A stretch of DNA of 64,000 nt from Fibrobacter sp. (GTDB lineage Bacteria; Fibrobacterota; Fibrobacteria; Fibrobacterales; Fibrobacteraceae), in contig NZ_JAFWOM010000027.1 in NCBI RefSeq assembly GCF_017545445.1, positions 53,892-117,891 on the forward strand. Reading direction: 5' to 3'. Shown one piece after another: positions 51,097-59,526 of the stretch. The notes beneath the pieces were generated by a model. The model made no database searches, was not told the DNA's origin, and saw nothing but the letters and a program-made list of their open reading frames with translations. How positions within the stretch are numbered: position 1 is the first letter of the stretch; each line of letters begins with the position of its first letter. The position numbers and the translations under genes are program-made.

Positions 51097-51303
51097 GTGA
51101 CGCTCGTGCTAACGGTTGTTTGCAAAATGAAGCGAAAACAAAAAATCTCTTGCTTTTTCGAAAAGAGTTTGTTAAATTAGGTACGTTCATTCTTGACGGT
51201 GCAAGACATTTTCAAGAATTTTGTTTGCTATATCGTTACCTATATCTTTTGCTATATGAAATTGCGTACCAGTTCGCTTTAAACAACTGGATTCACCGAA
51301 CAA

Positions 51304-52563
51304 ATGGGAAACGATAACAAAATAACCAAACGAAGACACGATGCTTATTTCCGCTGGCTGTTTGCCGACACCGCGCATGTTCGCTACCTGCTTGAACTTG
51401 CCGGGAAAATAAATCACGATATCTACACGTTCTTGACGCAGGTCAATCTCGATACGCTTATGCGTATTCCCGATTCGTATTCCGAAGTTGACGACACCGG
51501 CGAAGCGGACCTAGCGTTCCGCGTAAATGTATCAACGGGCGCCCCGATTCTTGTCGGAATCCTGCTCGAACACAAGTCCGGACGCGACCCTGCAATCTTC
51601 GACCAGATTTCCAAATACATCCATTCCGTCATGAAAATCCAGGACAAGAGCCGGATGTTCAGCGGAATCCCGACGATGGCGATAATATTCTACAACGGAC
51701 GTGACAGCTGGAACCCGCTCAGGAGCCTTGAAAAGGCTTACCCGGATTACTTCCGCGGAAAGGTACTGCCGTTCCAGTGCGCGTTCGTGAACATGGCGGA
51801 CATTCCTGACAGCGACTGCCTCGCCTGCGAAGACACGGCGACCGGCATGGGGATAATCGCTTTGAAGCACGCGTTCAACAAGGACAAGCTGCTGGAACTG
51901 TTGCCGCGGTTTTGCAAATTTCTGCAGAAAATGCCGCGAAGTGAGGCCTCTTGCCTGCTTGGAAAAACAAGTATATATTTACAGGAGTATCTTGGAAAAG
52001 ATTTCCTAAAGGAGCTGGACATGGCGTTCGTAAGTATCGGGCAAAAATACGGTTTCGTAAGCATCGGCGATTATCTCCGCGAGCAAATGGCTGATGAACG
52101 CCAGGAATTGGCTGAATTGCGTCAACTAGCTGCGAATGATCAACAGCGGCTTGAAGAGACCCGTCAACAGGTTGAGAATATACGTCAACAAGTTACGGAA
52201 GCACAACAGCGACTTGAAGAGACTCGTCAACAGGTTACGGGAGCGCAGCAACGACTTGAAGAGACTCGTCAACAGGTTACGGAAGATCAACAGCGACTTG
52301 AAGAGACTCGTCAACAGGTTACGGGAGCGCAGCAACGACTTGAAGAGACTCGTCAACAGGTTACGGAAGATCAACAACGACTTGAAGAGACTCGTCAACA
52401 AGTAGAAGAGCTGCGTCATCAAGCTGCAGAGGAACGCCAGCAAGTTGAAGAAGCTCGTCAACAAATTGCGGAAGAACAACGGCAATTAGAAGAAAAACGT
52501 CAACAATTTGTTAAAGAACGACAACAATTTGAAGAAGAACGTCGTAAATTGACTAAAGAATGA
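51304..52563 (+). CDS. Rpn-family PD-(D/E)XK nuclease with long coiled-coil tail, probably truncated by a stop
   Basis: 419 residues. KRRHDAYFRWLFADTAHVRYLLE is the usual start of the Rpn (YhgA-like) family; GEADLAFRV near residue 67 and GILLEHKSG near 86 give the D...ExK site, and QISKYIHSVM the following helix. Residues 255-419 are a glutamine/glutamate/arginine coiled coil with six copies of QQRLEETRQQV encoded by 42-bp repeats. The final TGA replaces a CGA codon of the coil pattern; reading past it gives 22 further coil-like residues to a stop at 52630-52632. Members promote recombination or act in defence. It follows the IS110 element; no ribosome site is clear. Confidence 0.85.
   Translation: MGNDNKITKRRHDAYFRWLFADTAHVRYLLELAGKINHDIYTFLTQVNLDTLMRIPDSYSEVDDTGEADLAFRVNVSTGAPILVGILLEHKSGRDPAIFDQISKYIHSVMKIQDKSRMFSGIPTMAIIFYNGRDSWNPLRSLEKAYPDYFRGKVLPFQCAFVNMADIPDSDCLACEDTATGMGIIALKHAFNKDKLLELLPRFCKFLQKMPRSEASCLLGKTSIYLQEYLGKDFLKELDMAFVSIGQKYGFVSIGDYLREQMADERQELAELRQLAANDQQRLEETRQQVENIRQQVTEAQQRLEETRQQVTGAQQRLEETRQQVTEDQQRLEETRQQVTGAQQRLEETRQQVTEDQQRLEETRQQVEELRHQAAEERQQVEEARQQIAEEQRQLEEKRQQFVKERQQFEEERRKLTKE
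52204..52413 (+). repeat. 42-bp in-frame tandem repeats (84-bp higher-order unit)
   Basis: Units start at 52204, 52246, 52288, 52330 and 52372, each encoding QQRLEETRQQV plus three variable residues (VTGA or VTED alternating). The 84 bp at 52246-52329 and 52330-52413 are almost identical, so the array probably grew recently by duplication of a pair. A sixth, diverged copy starts near 52141. Confidence 0.9.
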
Positions 52564-52632
52564 CGGCAATTTGAAAAACGCATGTCAAAAGGCTTAATCT
52601 TACAGAAGAGCAAATTCGGGGAAAATAAATGA

Positions 52633-52647
52633 GGCGGCCAAGCCGCC
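52633..52647. terminator. GC hairpin between convergent genes
   Basis: GGCGGC and GCCGCC pair around CAA directly after the extended stop of the Rpn gene, 12 bp before the stop of the convergent helicase gene. There is no T-run on either strand, so termination is uncertain. Confidence 0.4.
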
Positions 52648-52659
52648 ATTGTTCAAATT

Positions 52660-55600
52660 TCAATGAAGTTTATTCCCGAACTCTACCCTAAATAGGGGTA
52701 CCCATCCATTTTGACCATCGTCAAAGTGAACTTGGCAAATTTGTATTATTTGTGCTGACAAAGGACAATAATGGTATCTGTCAAGATACGAAATTTGTTT
52801 GTCCCTAAATTTTTTTGCAAACCAAGCAAAAACGGTATTTCCCAAATAAACGTTATAGTTGCCATTTTTATCCTGATGTATTTCCAAAGATTTTTCAAGT
52901 TTTGTTGAACATAAAAATTCTTGCCTAATTGGAACAATTGTATCATAGGGACCTCCCGTTTTACGGTAAAGATCCCAAACAACTTCGTCATATTCTGTTT
53001 CTATATGCAAAACATTCGGAATTTGGACGCTGTTGACTTTGCCTTGTTTTGAAAAATGGCAAATCCATTCACGTGGCAACATGTTTTCATTACCGATAAC
53101 AGTTAATGATTTTTTTGCGCGGGTGGCTGCAACATATAGCAGGCGATAATTCTCCTGAGCTTTCTTTTCATCAGCATCTTTCAGAACCCAAGAGCCTAAT
53201 GCGAGAATGACATTGTCCCATTCAAGCCCTTTTGCGCTATGCATCGTTCCAATAGAAACGGCTCCCATGTTTTTTGATGCAAAGTCGCTGTAAGAAACTT
53301 CGCTTAAATATTGATTGAAGTCGCCTAGAGTAATAGAATCTTCACCACAAGCAGTTTCTGTTTCGATGAAATCATCTACTAACGTATTTAAAAGTTCAAA
53401 AGAACTTTCTGCCTGATGGTTTGCTTTGTAATCTTCCGCAATGTGTCTAAATTCTTTTGCGCTCCACGGAAATTTTCCTACTCTCGGATCTTCTTGAAGA
53501 ATTGCGTAGAATCCTAAAATTTCTCGAGTTTTCTCAATAGGACATTTGTCCTTGTCTCGGCCTTTTAACAAACGGTATGGAACTTGTTTTTCTTCCAGTT
53601 TCGCAGCTGCCAAAAATGCTTCTGCGTTTTCACGAGTTAAAATGCAGTAAGACTCCGCTGGATTTGAAATAAATTTTTGAGCAAGAATTTCTGCGGCGCC
53701 AAATGCAGCTGTAGCCTTGTCTCCTTCTTCGTAAAGTGTAAGCTCTGCTTGATTCTGTTTTATGGCGAACTGTTGAGAACCTTCTTTTACGCGTTCTGTC
53801 ATCAAGTCGAGTAATTTTGCGTTTGTTCGGACGAGACCGGCAACGGAACGGTAATTTGTTGTTAGATAGAATTTTTCTGTATTTGGAAATTCATCGGCAA
53901 ATTTTTGGAAGTATTCGGAGGAACTTCCTCGGAACGCAAAAATGCTTTGATCATCGTCGCCAACTACGATAACGCGCGGATCTTTTTCTCCTAAATCATA
54001 AAGGGCGCGTAATAGGCGATATTCTCCTGCGGACAGGTCTTGAAATTCATCAACCAAGATAACTGCGGGTGCGCCTACACCGGATTCTTCTCCAGATTCT
54101 AAAAGTTCTGCTGCTTTGGATACAACGTCGTCCGCGTTTTCTAGTGCTTTCTTGTTTCCTTGCACTCCTAGAATTGAAAAGGCGAGCGAATGGAACGTTG
54201 TAATGTTTACTTTTGCAGCTAAAGGTCCCGCTAAATTGAACAAGCGTTTTTTTAGTTCGCGACACGCAGCACGAGTATATGTTAGGCACAAGATTGAATC
54301 TGGCTTAGATTCTTCAATCCATAAAAGAGATGCTACTTTATGAACGAGCAAGTGTGTTTTTCCCGAACCCGGGCCTGCACCTACGAGGATGTGTTTCTTA
54401 CGGCTCTTGATGATTTTGCGCTGTTCGTCATTGACGCTTTCGATTTTTCGTTTCAGTTCATCGGATACGGAATCCATCTGCTCAATACCTTGCATATATT
54501 TCAGACGAAAATCTGCAATATCCATGACGAAGTAATCGTCTAGCAATTGTTGTGCCGCTTTTTCATCAATAAGCATCATCTTTGCGTATTCACCAACAAT
54601 GTGAATAGCTTCGGCTTTGTGCTTATAATGAGTGTTGAGCATTTCAAAATCTTTGGCCGTGAAACTCCTTTGCTTTGCCTCCGGATTTAATTCCATTACA
54701 AGTCCGGTGTAGAAAACGACGAGTCCGTGATCTAGCGTGATCGAACCTACAAGATGCAAGAAAAGAAGCGCGTATTCAAGTTGCTTTTGCATCTCAATGC
54801 GAGCGACTGCTTTTTCTCCTTTTTCCTTGTACATTCTCTTCATTAGACCATTCAAGGAGAACCAGACAATATTTCCGTTTTGACGAGTTTGTTCCTTTTG
54901 CATTTCTGTCAAGGCATCAATGACTTTGTCAAATATTTGCCACTGTTTTCTGAGATTTTCTTTGACAGATTCTGGCGGAACAAGGAACTCTATTTGATAA
55001 ACTTGATGCCCCGCTTCTACAAGATGAATTTCTGCAACGCTTTCGTGGGCCCAATAACGTAATATACCACGGAATATAAACAGATTGCGGCGAGATGTTG
55101 ATGCACCAACGGCATCGCCTCTTTGATTTAGCTGGGAATTAAGTTTGGTCATATCTAACACAAACCGATCGTTAATACCCTTGCCTTCGCAAGCATTTAA
55201 TAGTTCCTCTTGCAGTTCGTATGCCGCTTTCAAAAGCGTGCGAGGAGTATCGTGTCCTTTTCTCTGTAATCTTGCACTCCAATCATCATCTTCGTTCAAA
55301 AGGTGTAATGCTCGCAGCAGTCGTAAGCCGTTGTTGGCTTGTTCTCTTGTTAATCCTAGATTGACTGTAAGTTCGTCAAGAGCGCATTCAGGAGATCGTG
55401 TCCAGCGTTTGCTGATGATGTGGTGAATGATACGATATGCGATGTTTTCTGTAGAATTTGCAATTTCAATTTTTTCAGAACCTATAGTTTCTCGCGCCTG
55501 CTCTGCGGATTCTACCGTAATTGAAGAACCGTACATTTGAGTTCTGTTGCGTTTACGTTTTAGGAATCCTTGTTCTTCCAAAACGAGAATGGCTAACTTG

Positions 55601-57618
55601 ACTTTTGTGGTGTTGACGCTGGCGTCTGTTTCCTTCTCGGTCCATCCGCATTGATCGGCTATTTCAAGTGCCGACATAATCAAACGATTTTGATTACCTG
55701 CGACCTTTTTAAGCACTCGCCAAACAGCCGAAATTTCTTGTGCAGAAAGTTTTGATTGCTGAAGAATTTGAAAATTAGTGTCGAGATCTTTTGGATTGAA
55801 TAAAGCAACACAGCTTGCTTGCAATTTTGGATCACGGCCTGCACGACCTGCTTCTTGAACGTAATTTTCAAGCGTGCTTGAAATTTCATAATGAGCGACC
55901 AATTCTACATTATCTTTGTCAACGCCCATTCCAAACGCAGTTGTTGCGACCATGGTATCGACTTCGCCATTTTGGAATTGGTCTTGAATGGTCATCTTCT
56001 TTTCGGATTCCATTTTGCCGTTATAGCACGCACTTGCAAAACCGCGATTGTGCAATTCTTCGGCTAGAGATTCTGTTGTCTTGACTTTGGATGCGTAAAT
56101 GATTTTAGGACCGTTGTAATCACGGAGAACATTCACCAATTGTTTGCGACGCTCGTTGGGGGATTCCGACGATTCTATAACTTTGTATGTCAGGTTTGTA
56201 CGCTTTGCTGGGCTAATGAACTTGACCAAATCAAGATTTAGACGCTCCTTGAAATAGTTGCAAATGTCATCTACCACAGATTGCTTTGCTGTCGCCGTGA
56301 AACAGCTTACGGGAATTGGGGTTTCGAGATTCTTTTCCTTTTGCAAATCTTTAAGAAAATCTGCTAAGTAAAGATAATCGACTCTAAAATCGTGCCCCCA
56401 GCCGCTAAAACAGTGCGCCTCGTCAACGACGATGCGCTCTACACGTCTATGTTTTAACAAATTGAATGTCGTGTTGGAACGCAGTGATTCTGGAGAAATG
56501 TAAAGAATATTCTTTTCGCCGTTGTTGACTTTTTCAATGACGTCCTTTCTTTCGGCAGGAGATAGCATTGAGTTGATATAGGCGGCATCTCCAATCTGTC
56601 TGCGTTTTTCAAGTACGTCAACTTGGTCTTTCATTAGGGCTACGATTGGAGATATTACAACTGTTAACGCTCCTATTTGTGTTCCTGCAATTAATGCGGG
56701 TAACTGGAATGTCATGGACTTTCCGCCACCAGTCGGGAAAACGGCCAACAAAGATTCTCCTCGCATTGCCGATTCGACGACTTGTTGTTGCAGTGGAATT
56801 TGTTCTCCGTTAAAAGAACGGAAATTGTCAAAACCAAACCATTTCTTTAACTGTTTTGTGGAACTTAGTTGTTCGGAACAATAAGGACATTGTGGATTAC
56901 CACAGGGAACAAGGCGCCTGCGATGCAAAATGTTTTCAAGATGCGGATATTGATATCGCACCCAATGAGGAACGTAATCACTGGGACCTTCTTCATAGAA
57001 TAAAGTCAAGAGAAAACACCATTCTGCTCGGTAAGCGACCCATTCGTTTTGAAAATTCTGATGCAGACAAATTGTTCTCTCGTAATTAGCCGTAAACCAC
57101 CTTTGAATTTCAGATGATTTCAATCGTAGTTTTATAGGATTTGGTGTTTCGACTAAAGTAAAAAATGGCGCGAAACCAGGCTCGTTTTTTAGAAATTGAA
57201 ATAGTAGATATTGAAGTTGCCACGGATAATTATCCCATTTTTCAATGCAGTCCTCTAATAGTTTCTTGCAAAGCTTGGCATCTTCCAATGGGTTTGAAGG
57301 ATCATCTTCGTTGTGTAAATATTCCTTGCGTAGTTTATGATAAGGTTTGCGAGGAAACAATAACGATGACAACATTAAAGTGTCTAGCGCATGGACGTTT
57401 GGAAAATCAATAGAAAAATATTGCCGGAGTATTGGGGCGTCGTGACGAAGTACATTGTGCCCTACGATGTATTTTGCTTTTGATGCGGCTTGTTCTAATT
57501 TTGCAGGATTGCTAGCCCGAACAAATTCTTCATCGAAGATGTAGCCATACTCCCGAACTTTTTTTGTTTCGGGATTGTATTCTAAATCGAAAAATAAGAA
57601 TTTACTAAAATCAGGCAT
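52660..57618 (-). CDS. Fusion of DEDDh exonuclease, RecQ helicase and UvrD-type helicase
   Basis: 1652 residues in one frame. Residues 1-130: FLFFDLEYN (DxE), YIVGHNVLRHD, DTLMLS and HNEDDPSNPLEDA, a complete DEDDh exonuclease. Near 244 a CX4CPYC stretch could bind zinc. RecQ module: FPTGGGKSMTFQLPAL near 294, VDEAHCFSGWGHDFR near 401, QEAGRAGRDPKLQASC. A middle region of some 450 residues is not recognised. UvrD/PcrA module: GAGPGSGKTHLL near 1082, VDEFQDLSAGEYR near 1192, VVGDDDQSIFAFRG, SAKGLEWDNVIL, LYVAATRAKKSL. Likely works on DNA ends or forks, perhaps in defence. No ribosome site is evident; a palindromic array lies upstream. Confidence 0.92.
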   Translation of the reverse strand: MPDFSKFLFFDLEYNPETKKVREYGYIFDEEFVRASNPAKLEQAASKAKYIVGHNVLRHDAPILRQYFSIDFPNVHALDTLMLSSLLFPRKPYHKLRKEYLHNEDDPSNPLEDAKLCKKLLEDCIEKWDNYPWQLQYLLFQFLKNEPGFAPFFTLVETPNPIKLRLKSSEIQRWFTANYERTICLHQNFQNEWVAYRAEWCFLLTLFYEEGPSDYVPHWVRYQYPHLENILHRRRLVPCGNPQCPYCSEQLSSTKQLKKWFGFDNFRSFNGEQIPLQQQVVESAMRGESLLAVFPTGGGKSMTFQLPALIAGTQIGALTVVISPIVALMKDQVDVLEKRRQIGDAAYINSMLSPAERKDVIEKVNNGEKNILYISPESLRSNTTFNLLKHRRVERIVVDEAHCFSGWGHDFRVDYLYLADFLKDLQKEKNLETPIPVSCFTATAKQSVVDDICNYFKERLNLDLVKFISPAKRTNLTYKVIESSESPNERRKQLVNVLRDYNGPKIIYASKVKTTESLAEELHNRGFASACYNGKMESEKKMTIQDQFQNGEVDTMVATTAFGMGVDKDNVELVAHYEISSTLENYVQEAGRAGRDPKLQASCVALFNPKDLDTNFQILQQSKLSAQEISAVWRVLKKVAGNQNRLIMSALEIADQCGWTEKETDASVNTTKVKLAILVLEEQGFLKRKRNRTQMYGSSITVESAEQARETIGSEKIEIANSTENIAYRIIHHIISKRWTRSPECALDELTVNLGLTREQANNGLRLLRALHLLNEDDDWSARLQRKGHDTPRTLLKAAYELQEELLNACEGKGINDRFVLDMTKLNSQLNQRGDAVGASTSRRNLFIFRGILRYWAHESVAEIHLVEAGHQVYQIEFLVPPESVKENLRKQWQIFDKVIDALTEMQKEQTRQNGNIVWFSLNGLMKRMYKEKGEKAVARIEMQKQLEYALLFLHLVGSITLDHGLVVFYTGLVMELNPEAKQRSFTAKDFEMLNTHYKHKAEAIHIVGEYAKMMLIDEKAAQQLLDDYFVMDIADFRLKYMQGIEQMDSVSDELKRKIESVNDEQRKIIKSRKKHILVGAGPGSGKTHLLVHKVASLLWIEESKPDSILCLTYTRAACRELKKRLFNLAGPLAAKVNITTFHSLAFSILGVQGNKKALENADDVVSKAAELLESGEESGVGAPAVILVDEFQDLSAGEYRLLRALYDLGEKDPRVIVVGDDDQSIFAFRGSSSEYFQKFADEFPNTEKFYLTTNYRSVAGLVRTNAKLLDLMTERVKEGSQQFAIKQNQAELTLYEEGDKATAAFGAAEILAQKFISNPAESYCILTRENAEAFLAAAKLEEKQVPYRLLKGRDKDKCPIEKTREILGFYAILQEDPRVGKFPWSAKEFRHIAEDYKANHQAESSFELLNTLVDDFIETETACGEDSITLGDFNQYLSEVSYSDFASKNMGAVSIGTMHSAKGLEWDNVILALGSWVLKDADEKKAQENYRLLYVAATRAKKSLTVIGNENMLPREWICHFSKQGKVNSVQIPNVLHIETEYDEVVWDLYRKTGGPYDTIVPIRQEFLCSTKLEKSLEIHQDKNGNYNVYLGNTVFAWFAKKFRDKQISYLDRYHYCPLSAQIIQICQVHFDDGQNGWVPLFRVEFGNKLH

Positions 57619-57679
57619 TTTTTAGAAATATAAAAGAATTTAAGGATAACAGAAAAGGTCTTTTTTACAAAAACTCTCT

Positions 57680-57755
57680 ATAATTCTCTAAATGTCCTAA
57701 AAAAATGAGATTTAGAGAATTATAAGCACTTTTTTGCGGTATAACTCTCTAAATG
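57680..57755. promoter_or_regulatory. Palindromic operator-like array between divergent genes
   Basis: ATAATTCTCTAAAT (57680-57693) and ATTTAGAGAATTAT (57710-57723) are perfect 14-bp complements across 16 bp, and ATAACTCTCTAAATG (57741-57755) is a third direct copy; CTCTCTATAATTCTC at 57674 suggests a fourth half. The array lies 60-140 bp upstream of the helicase gene (minus) and of paralogue B (plus). Confidence 0.6.
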
Positions 57756-57882
57756 TGTGTTTTTTTGCCCTGCTCAAAAATGTTTAAAAGAGGAAAACAA
57801 AGAGCAAGTGGGTTGACTCATTCGGAATTTCGTTGACAGGTTTTGCTTTGAATTTGTTATTTTTGCAACAGGAGAATTTCGA

Positions 57883-58743
57883 ATGAATGAAAAAAAAGTT
57901 AGTTTCAATGGCAATTTGGCGCTGTTCAGGGTTTGCGCCATAATCTTTATAATAAGCCTGCTCAAGATAATTGCCAGTGTGTTATTTATGGGGAATGGCG
58001 GGGTGCTTGCTTTGCTGTGGAGCACTCTTACGACTTTGTCATTTGAAGACATTATTGCGGCAATCGGGTTGTTGTTTGTGTCTATTTGGGTTGGCCCGAT
58101 TGCGCTTGCCGCCCTTGCGATTTTAGTTTCTTTGGGGTTGGGAATATTCGCACTTGTCAAAAAGAACGTGACGGCTTTAAAAATCCTTGCGGTGATTATG
58201 ATTGCTTGGCAGGTTTTGTTGCCTTTCTATTTTGGTGCTCCAGGCCCAGTTGTTACGGGTTTGATTTTTAATGTTAATCTTGTTGCTGCCGTAGCGGTGT
58301 TTTTTATTGCGCCTAAAAAGCGTGTAGAAGAAAATAAGGATGTTGCGACTTATGAAGGTTTTAATTTAGGTCTGTACCGTTTTTGCGCGATATATTTTCT
58401 TGTGGCTGGACTGGGTGGTGTTGCGGGGAGTGTTTATGTGTTCATTTTATCGCAAGTCTTGCTCGGTATTGTGTCGGTGTTGGCTGGTATTTGGGCTCTC
58501 GTGAAAAAGAAAACGGAAATTTTGATGGTATGTTCGTTAGCGATATTCGCACAAGTCTTTTGGAGTATGGTGCAAACTATCGGCAGGAAAGGCTTTGAAT
58601 TTTTTATGGTGCCGGATTTGCTAATCCATTCCCTTTTGCATGCAACGACTGTGGTTTGTGTTGCTGTATTCTTTATTGAACTGGAACGGACTAGATTTTA
58701 TCTGCAAAAAATAAAGAGTTTGTTGTTTTCATGGAAAAAATGA
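57883..58743 (+). CDS. Multi-pass membrane protein, two-fold internal repeat, paralogue B
   Basis: 286 residues, with CAGGAG before the ATG. It has about eight membrane helices in two halves, each opening with the same pattern (FNGNLALFRVCAIIFIISLL near residue 7 and FNLGLYRFCAIYFLVAGL near 163), then KKNVTALKILAVIMIAW and KKKTEILMVCSLAIFAQ. It matches the gene at 48844 across its length, including the terminal YLQKIKSLLFSWK. Function unknown. The pair encloses the accessory segment at 49.7-57.8 kb. Confidence 0.78.
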   Translation: MNEKKVSFNGNLALFRVCAIIFIISLLKIIASVLFMGNGGVLALLWSTLTTLSFEDIIAAIGLLFVSIWVGPIALAALAILVSLGLGIFALVKKNVTALKILAVIMIAWQVLLPFYFGAPGPVVTGLIFNVNLVAAVAVFFIAPKKRVEENKDVATYEGFNLGLYRFCAIYFLVAGLGGVAGSVYVFILSQVLLGIVSVLAGIWALVKKKTEILMVCSLAIFAQVFWSMVQTIGRKGFEFFMVPDLLIHSLLHATTVVCVAVFFIELERTRFYLQKIKSLLFSWKK

Positions 58744-58820
58744 GAGTTGTATTGTACTTTCTGAATTTGATCGAATGATTGGCTTTTCCCATTTAATTTA
58801 AAAATTCTACATTTGCGACG

Positions 58821-59366
58821 ATGTTAAGTAAAATTTCTGATTTTGACAATCGTGTTTCGGTATATTGGACAAACCGGCGTTTTTCATCGAAGACGACGAA
58901 GTTCCTCAAATTTTACGTTCGCTTGGGCGATGGCTATATTTGGGCTTTGTTCATTGCGTTTTTGATTTGGATGATTGGCTGGGAAAGTTTTTTGCCGATT
59001 CTTTGGCAGGCGTTGGTTTCGCTTGTGATGAGTCTTGTGATTTACGAATGCGTTAAGCTGAGCACCAAGCGTCCGCGTCCGTTTGCAGCGAATTCGCAGA
59101 TCAAGGCCGAGGTTCCACCGCTCGACAAGTACAGTTTCCCGTCGGGCCATACGATGAACAACTTGGCCGTTGCAAGCACTGTATTCTATTGCGTGCCGCA
59201 GTATGGTTGGATCATGATGTTGTTGCCGCTCACGTGGGGACTTTTGCGTGTTTATTTCGGCGTGCACTGGCTTACGGATGTGTTGTGCGGGTTCGCTCTT
59301 GGAATTTTGAGTTTTGTTATCGGGCATGTTTTGTGGATTCCCATTTCTGCTGCAATAGGAACATGA
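58821..59366 (+). CDS. PAP2-family membrane phosphatase
   Basis: 181 residues. KLSTKRPRP near residue 80 is the KxxxxxxRP motif, YSFPSGHTMNN near 112 the PSGH motif, and RVYFGVHWLTDVLCG near 150 the SRxxxxxHxxxD motif in slightly altered form. Five to six membrane helices surround them. Such enzymes dephosphorylate undecaprenyl pyrophosphate, phosphatidate or phosphatidylglycerophosphate; which applies here is unclear. It stands alone. Confidence 0.92.
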   Translation: MLSKISDFDNRVSVYWTNRRFSSKTTKFLKFYVRLGDGYIWALFIAFLIWMIGWESFLPILWQALVSLVMSLVIYECVKLSTKRPRPFAANSQIKAEVPPLDKYSFPSGHTMNNLAVASTVFYCVPQYGWIMMLLPLTWGLLRVYFGVHWLTDVLCGFALGILSFVIGHVLWIPISAAIGT

Positions 59367-59375
59367 TTGTTATTC

Positions 59376-59430
59376 CCGCTTTGTCATCCCTGCAATGTGT
59401 CACCCCGGATTTATTCCGGGGTCGGTATAT
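59376..59430. repeat. Hairpin repeat after the PAP2 gene
   Basis: GTCATCCCTGCAATGTGTCACCCCGGATTTATTCCGGGGTC: ACCCCGGA/TCCGGGGT around TTTAT (59402-59422). It shares the core CCGGATTTATTCCGG with the terminator at 29360 while the outer pairs differ in a matched way. Confidence 0.7.
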
Positions 59431-59465
59431 ACCAGGTCTCCATCACAGATACATTTTATCTATGT

Positions 59466-59526
59466 TTTGTCAACTAATGACTATTGACTAGTGACCATTG
59501 ACTAACAACTATTCACTGATACCCCA
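59466..59526. repeat. 7-bp-period repeats before the histidine phosphatase gene
   Basis: CTAATGACTATTGACTAGTGACCATTGACTAACAACTATTCACTG runs to ten bases before the ATG at 59527; this copy is more degenerate than the others. Confidence 0.6.

Larger units (their letters stand above)
49811..51122 (+). mobile_element. IS110-type insertion sequence with flanking direct repeats
   Basis: The sequence CTCGTGCTAACGGTTGTTTG occurs at 49815-49834 and again at 51103-51122, in the same orientation, and matches extend three bases further with one difference. Between them lie the structured RNA candidate and a full-length IS110 transposase gene. I take the repeats as the approximate boundaries; exact ends are not proven, because IS110 elements lack terminal inverted repeats and do not make ordinary target duplications. 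Confidence 0.65.

Noticed and set aside
51036..51317. Frame of about 93 codons starting inside the transposase end
   Set aside because: It overlaps the transposase 3' end, the palindrome and the direct repeat, and shows no protein-like pattern.
52126..52485. Leucine-rich minus-strand frame with repeated LLTSLFKSLL
   Set aside because: It is the antisense reading of the 42-bp repeats of the Rpn coil; its regularity comes from those repeats.
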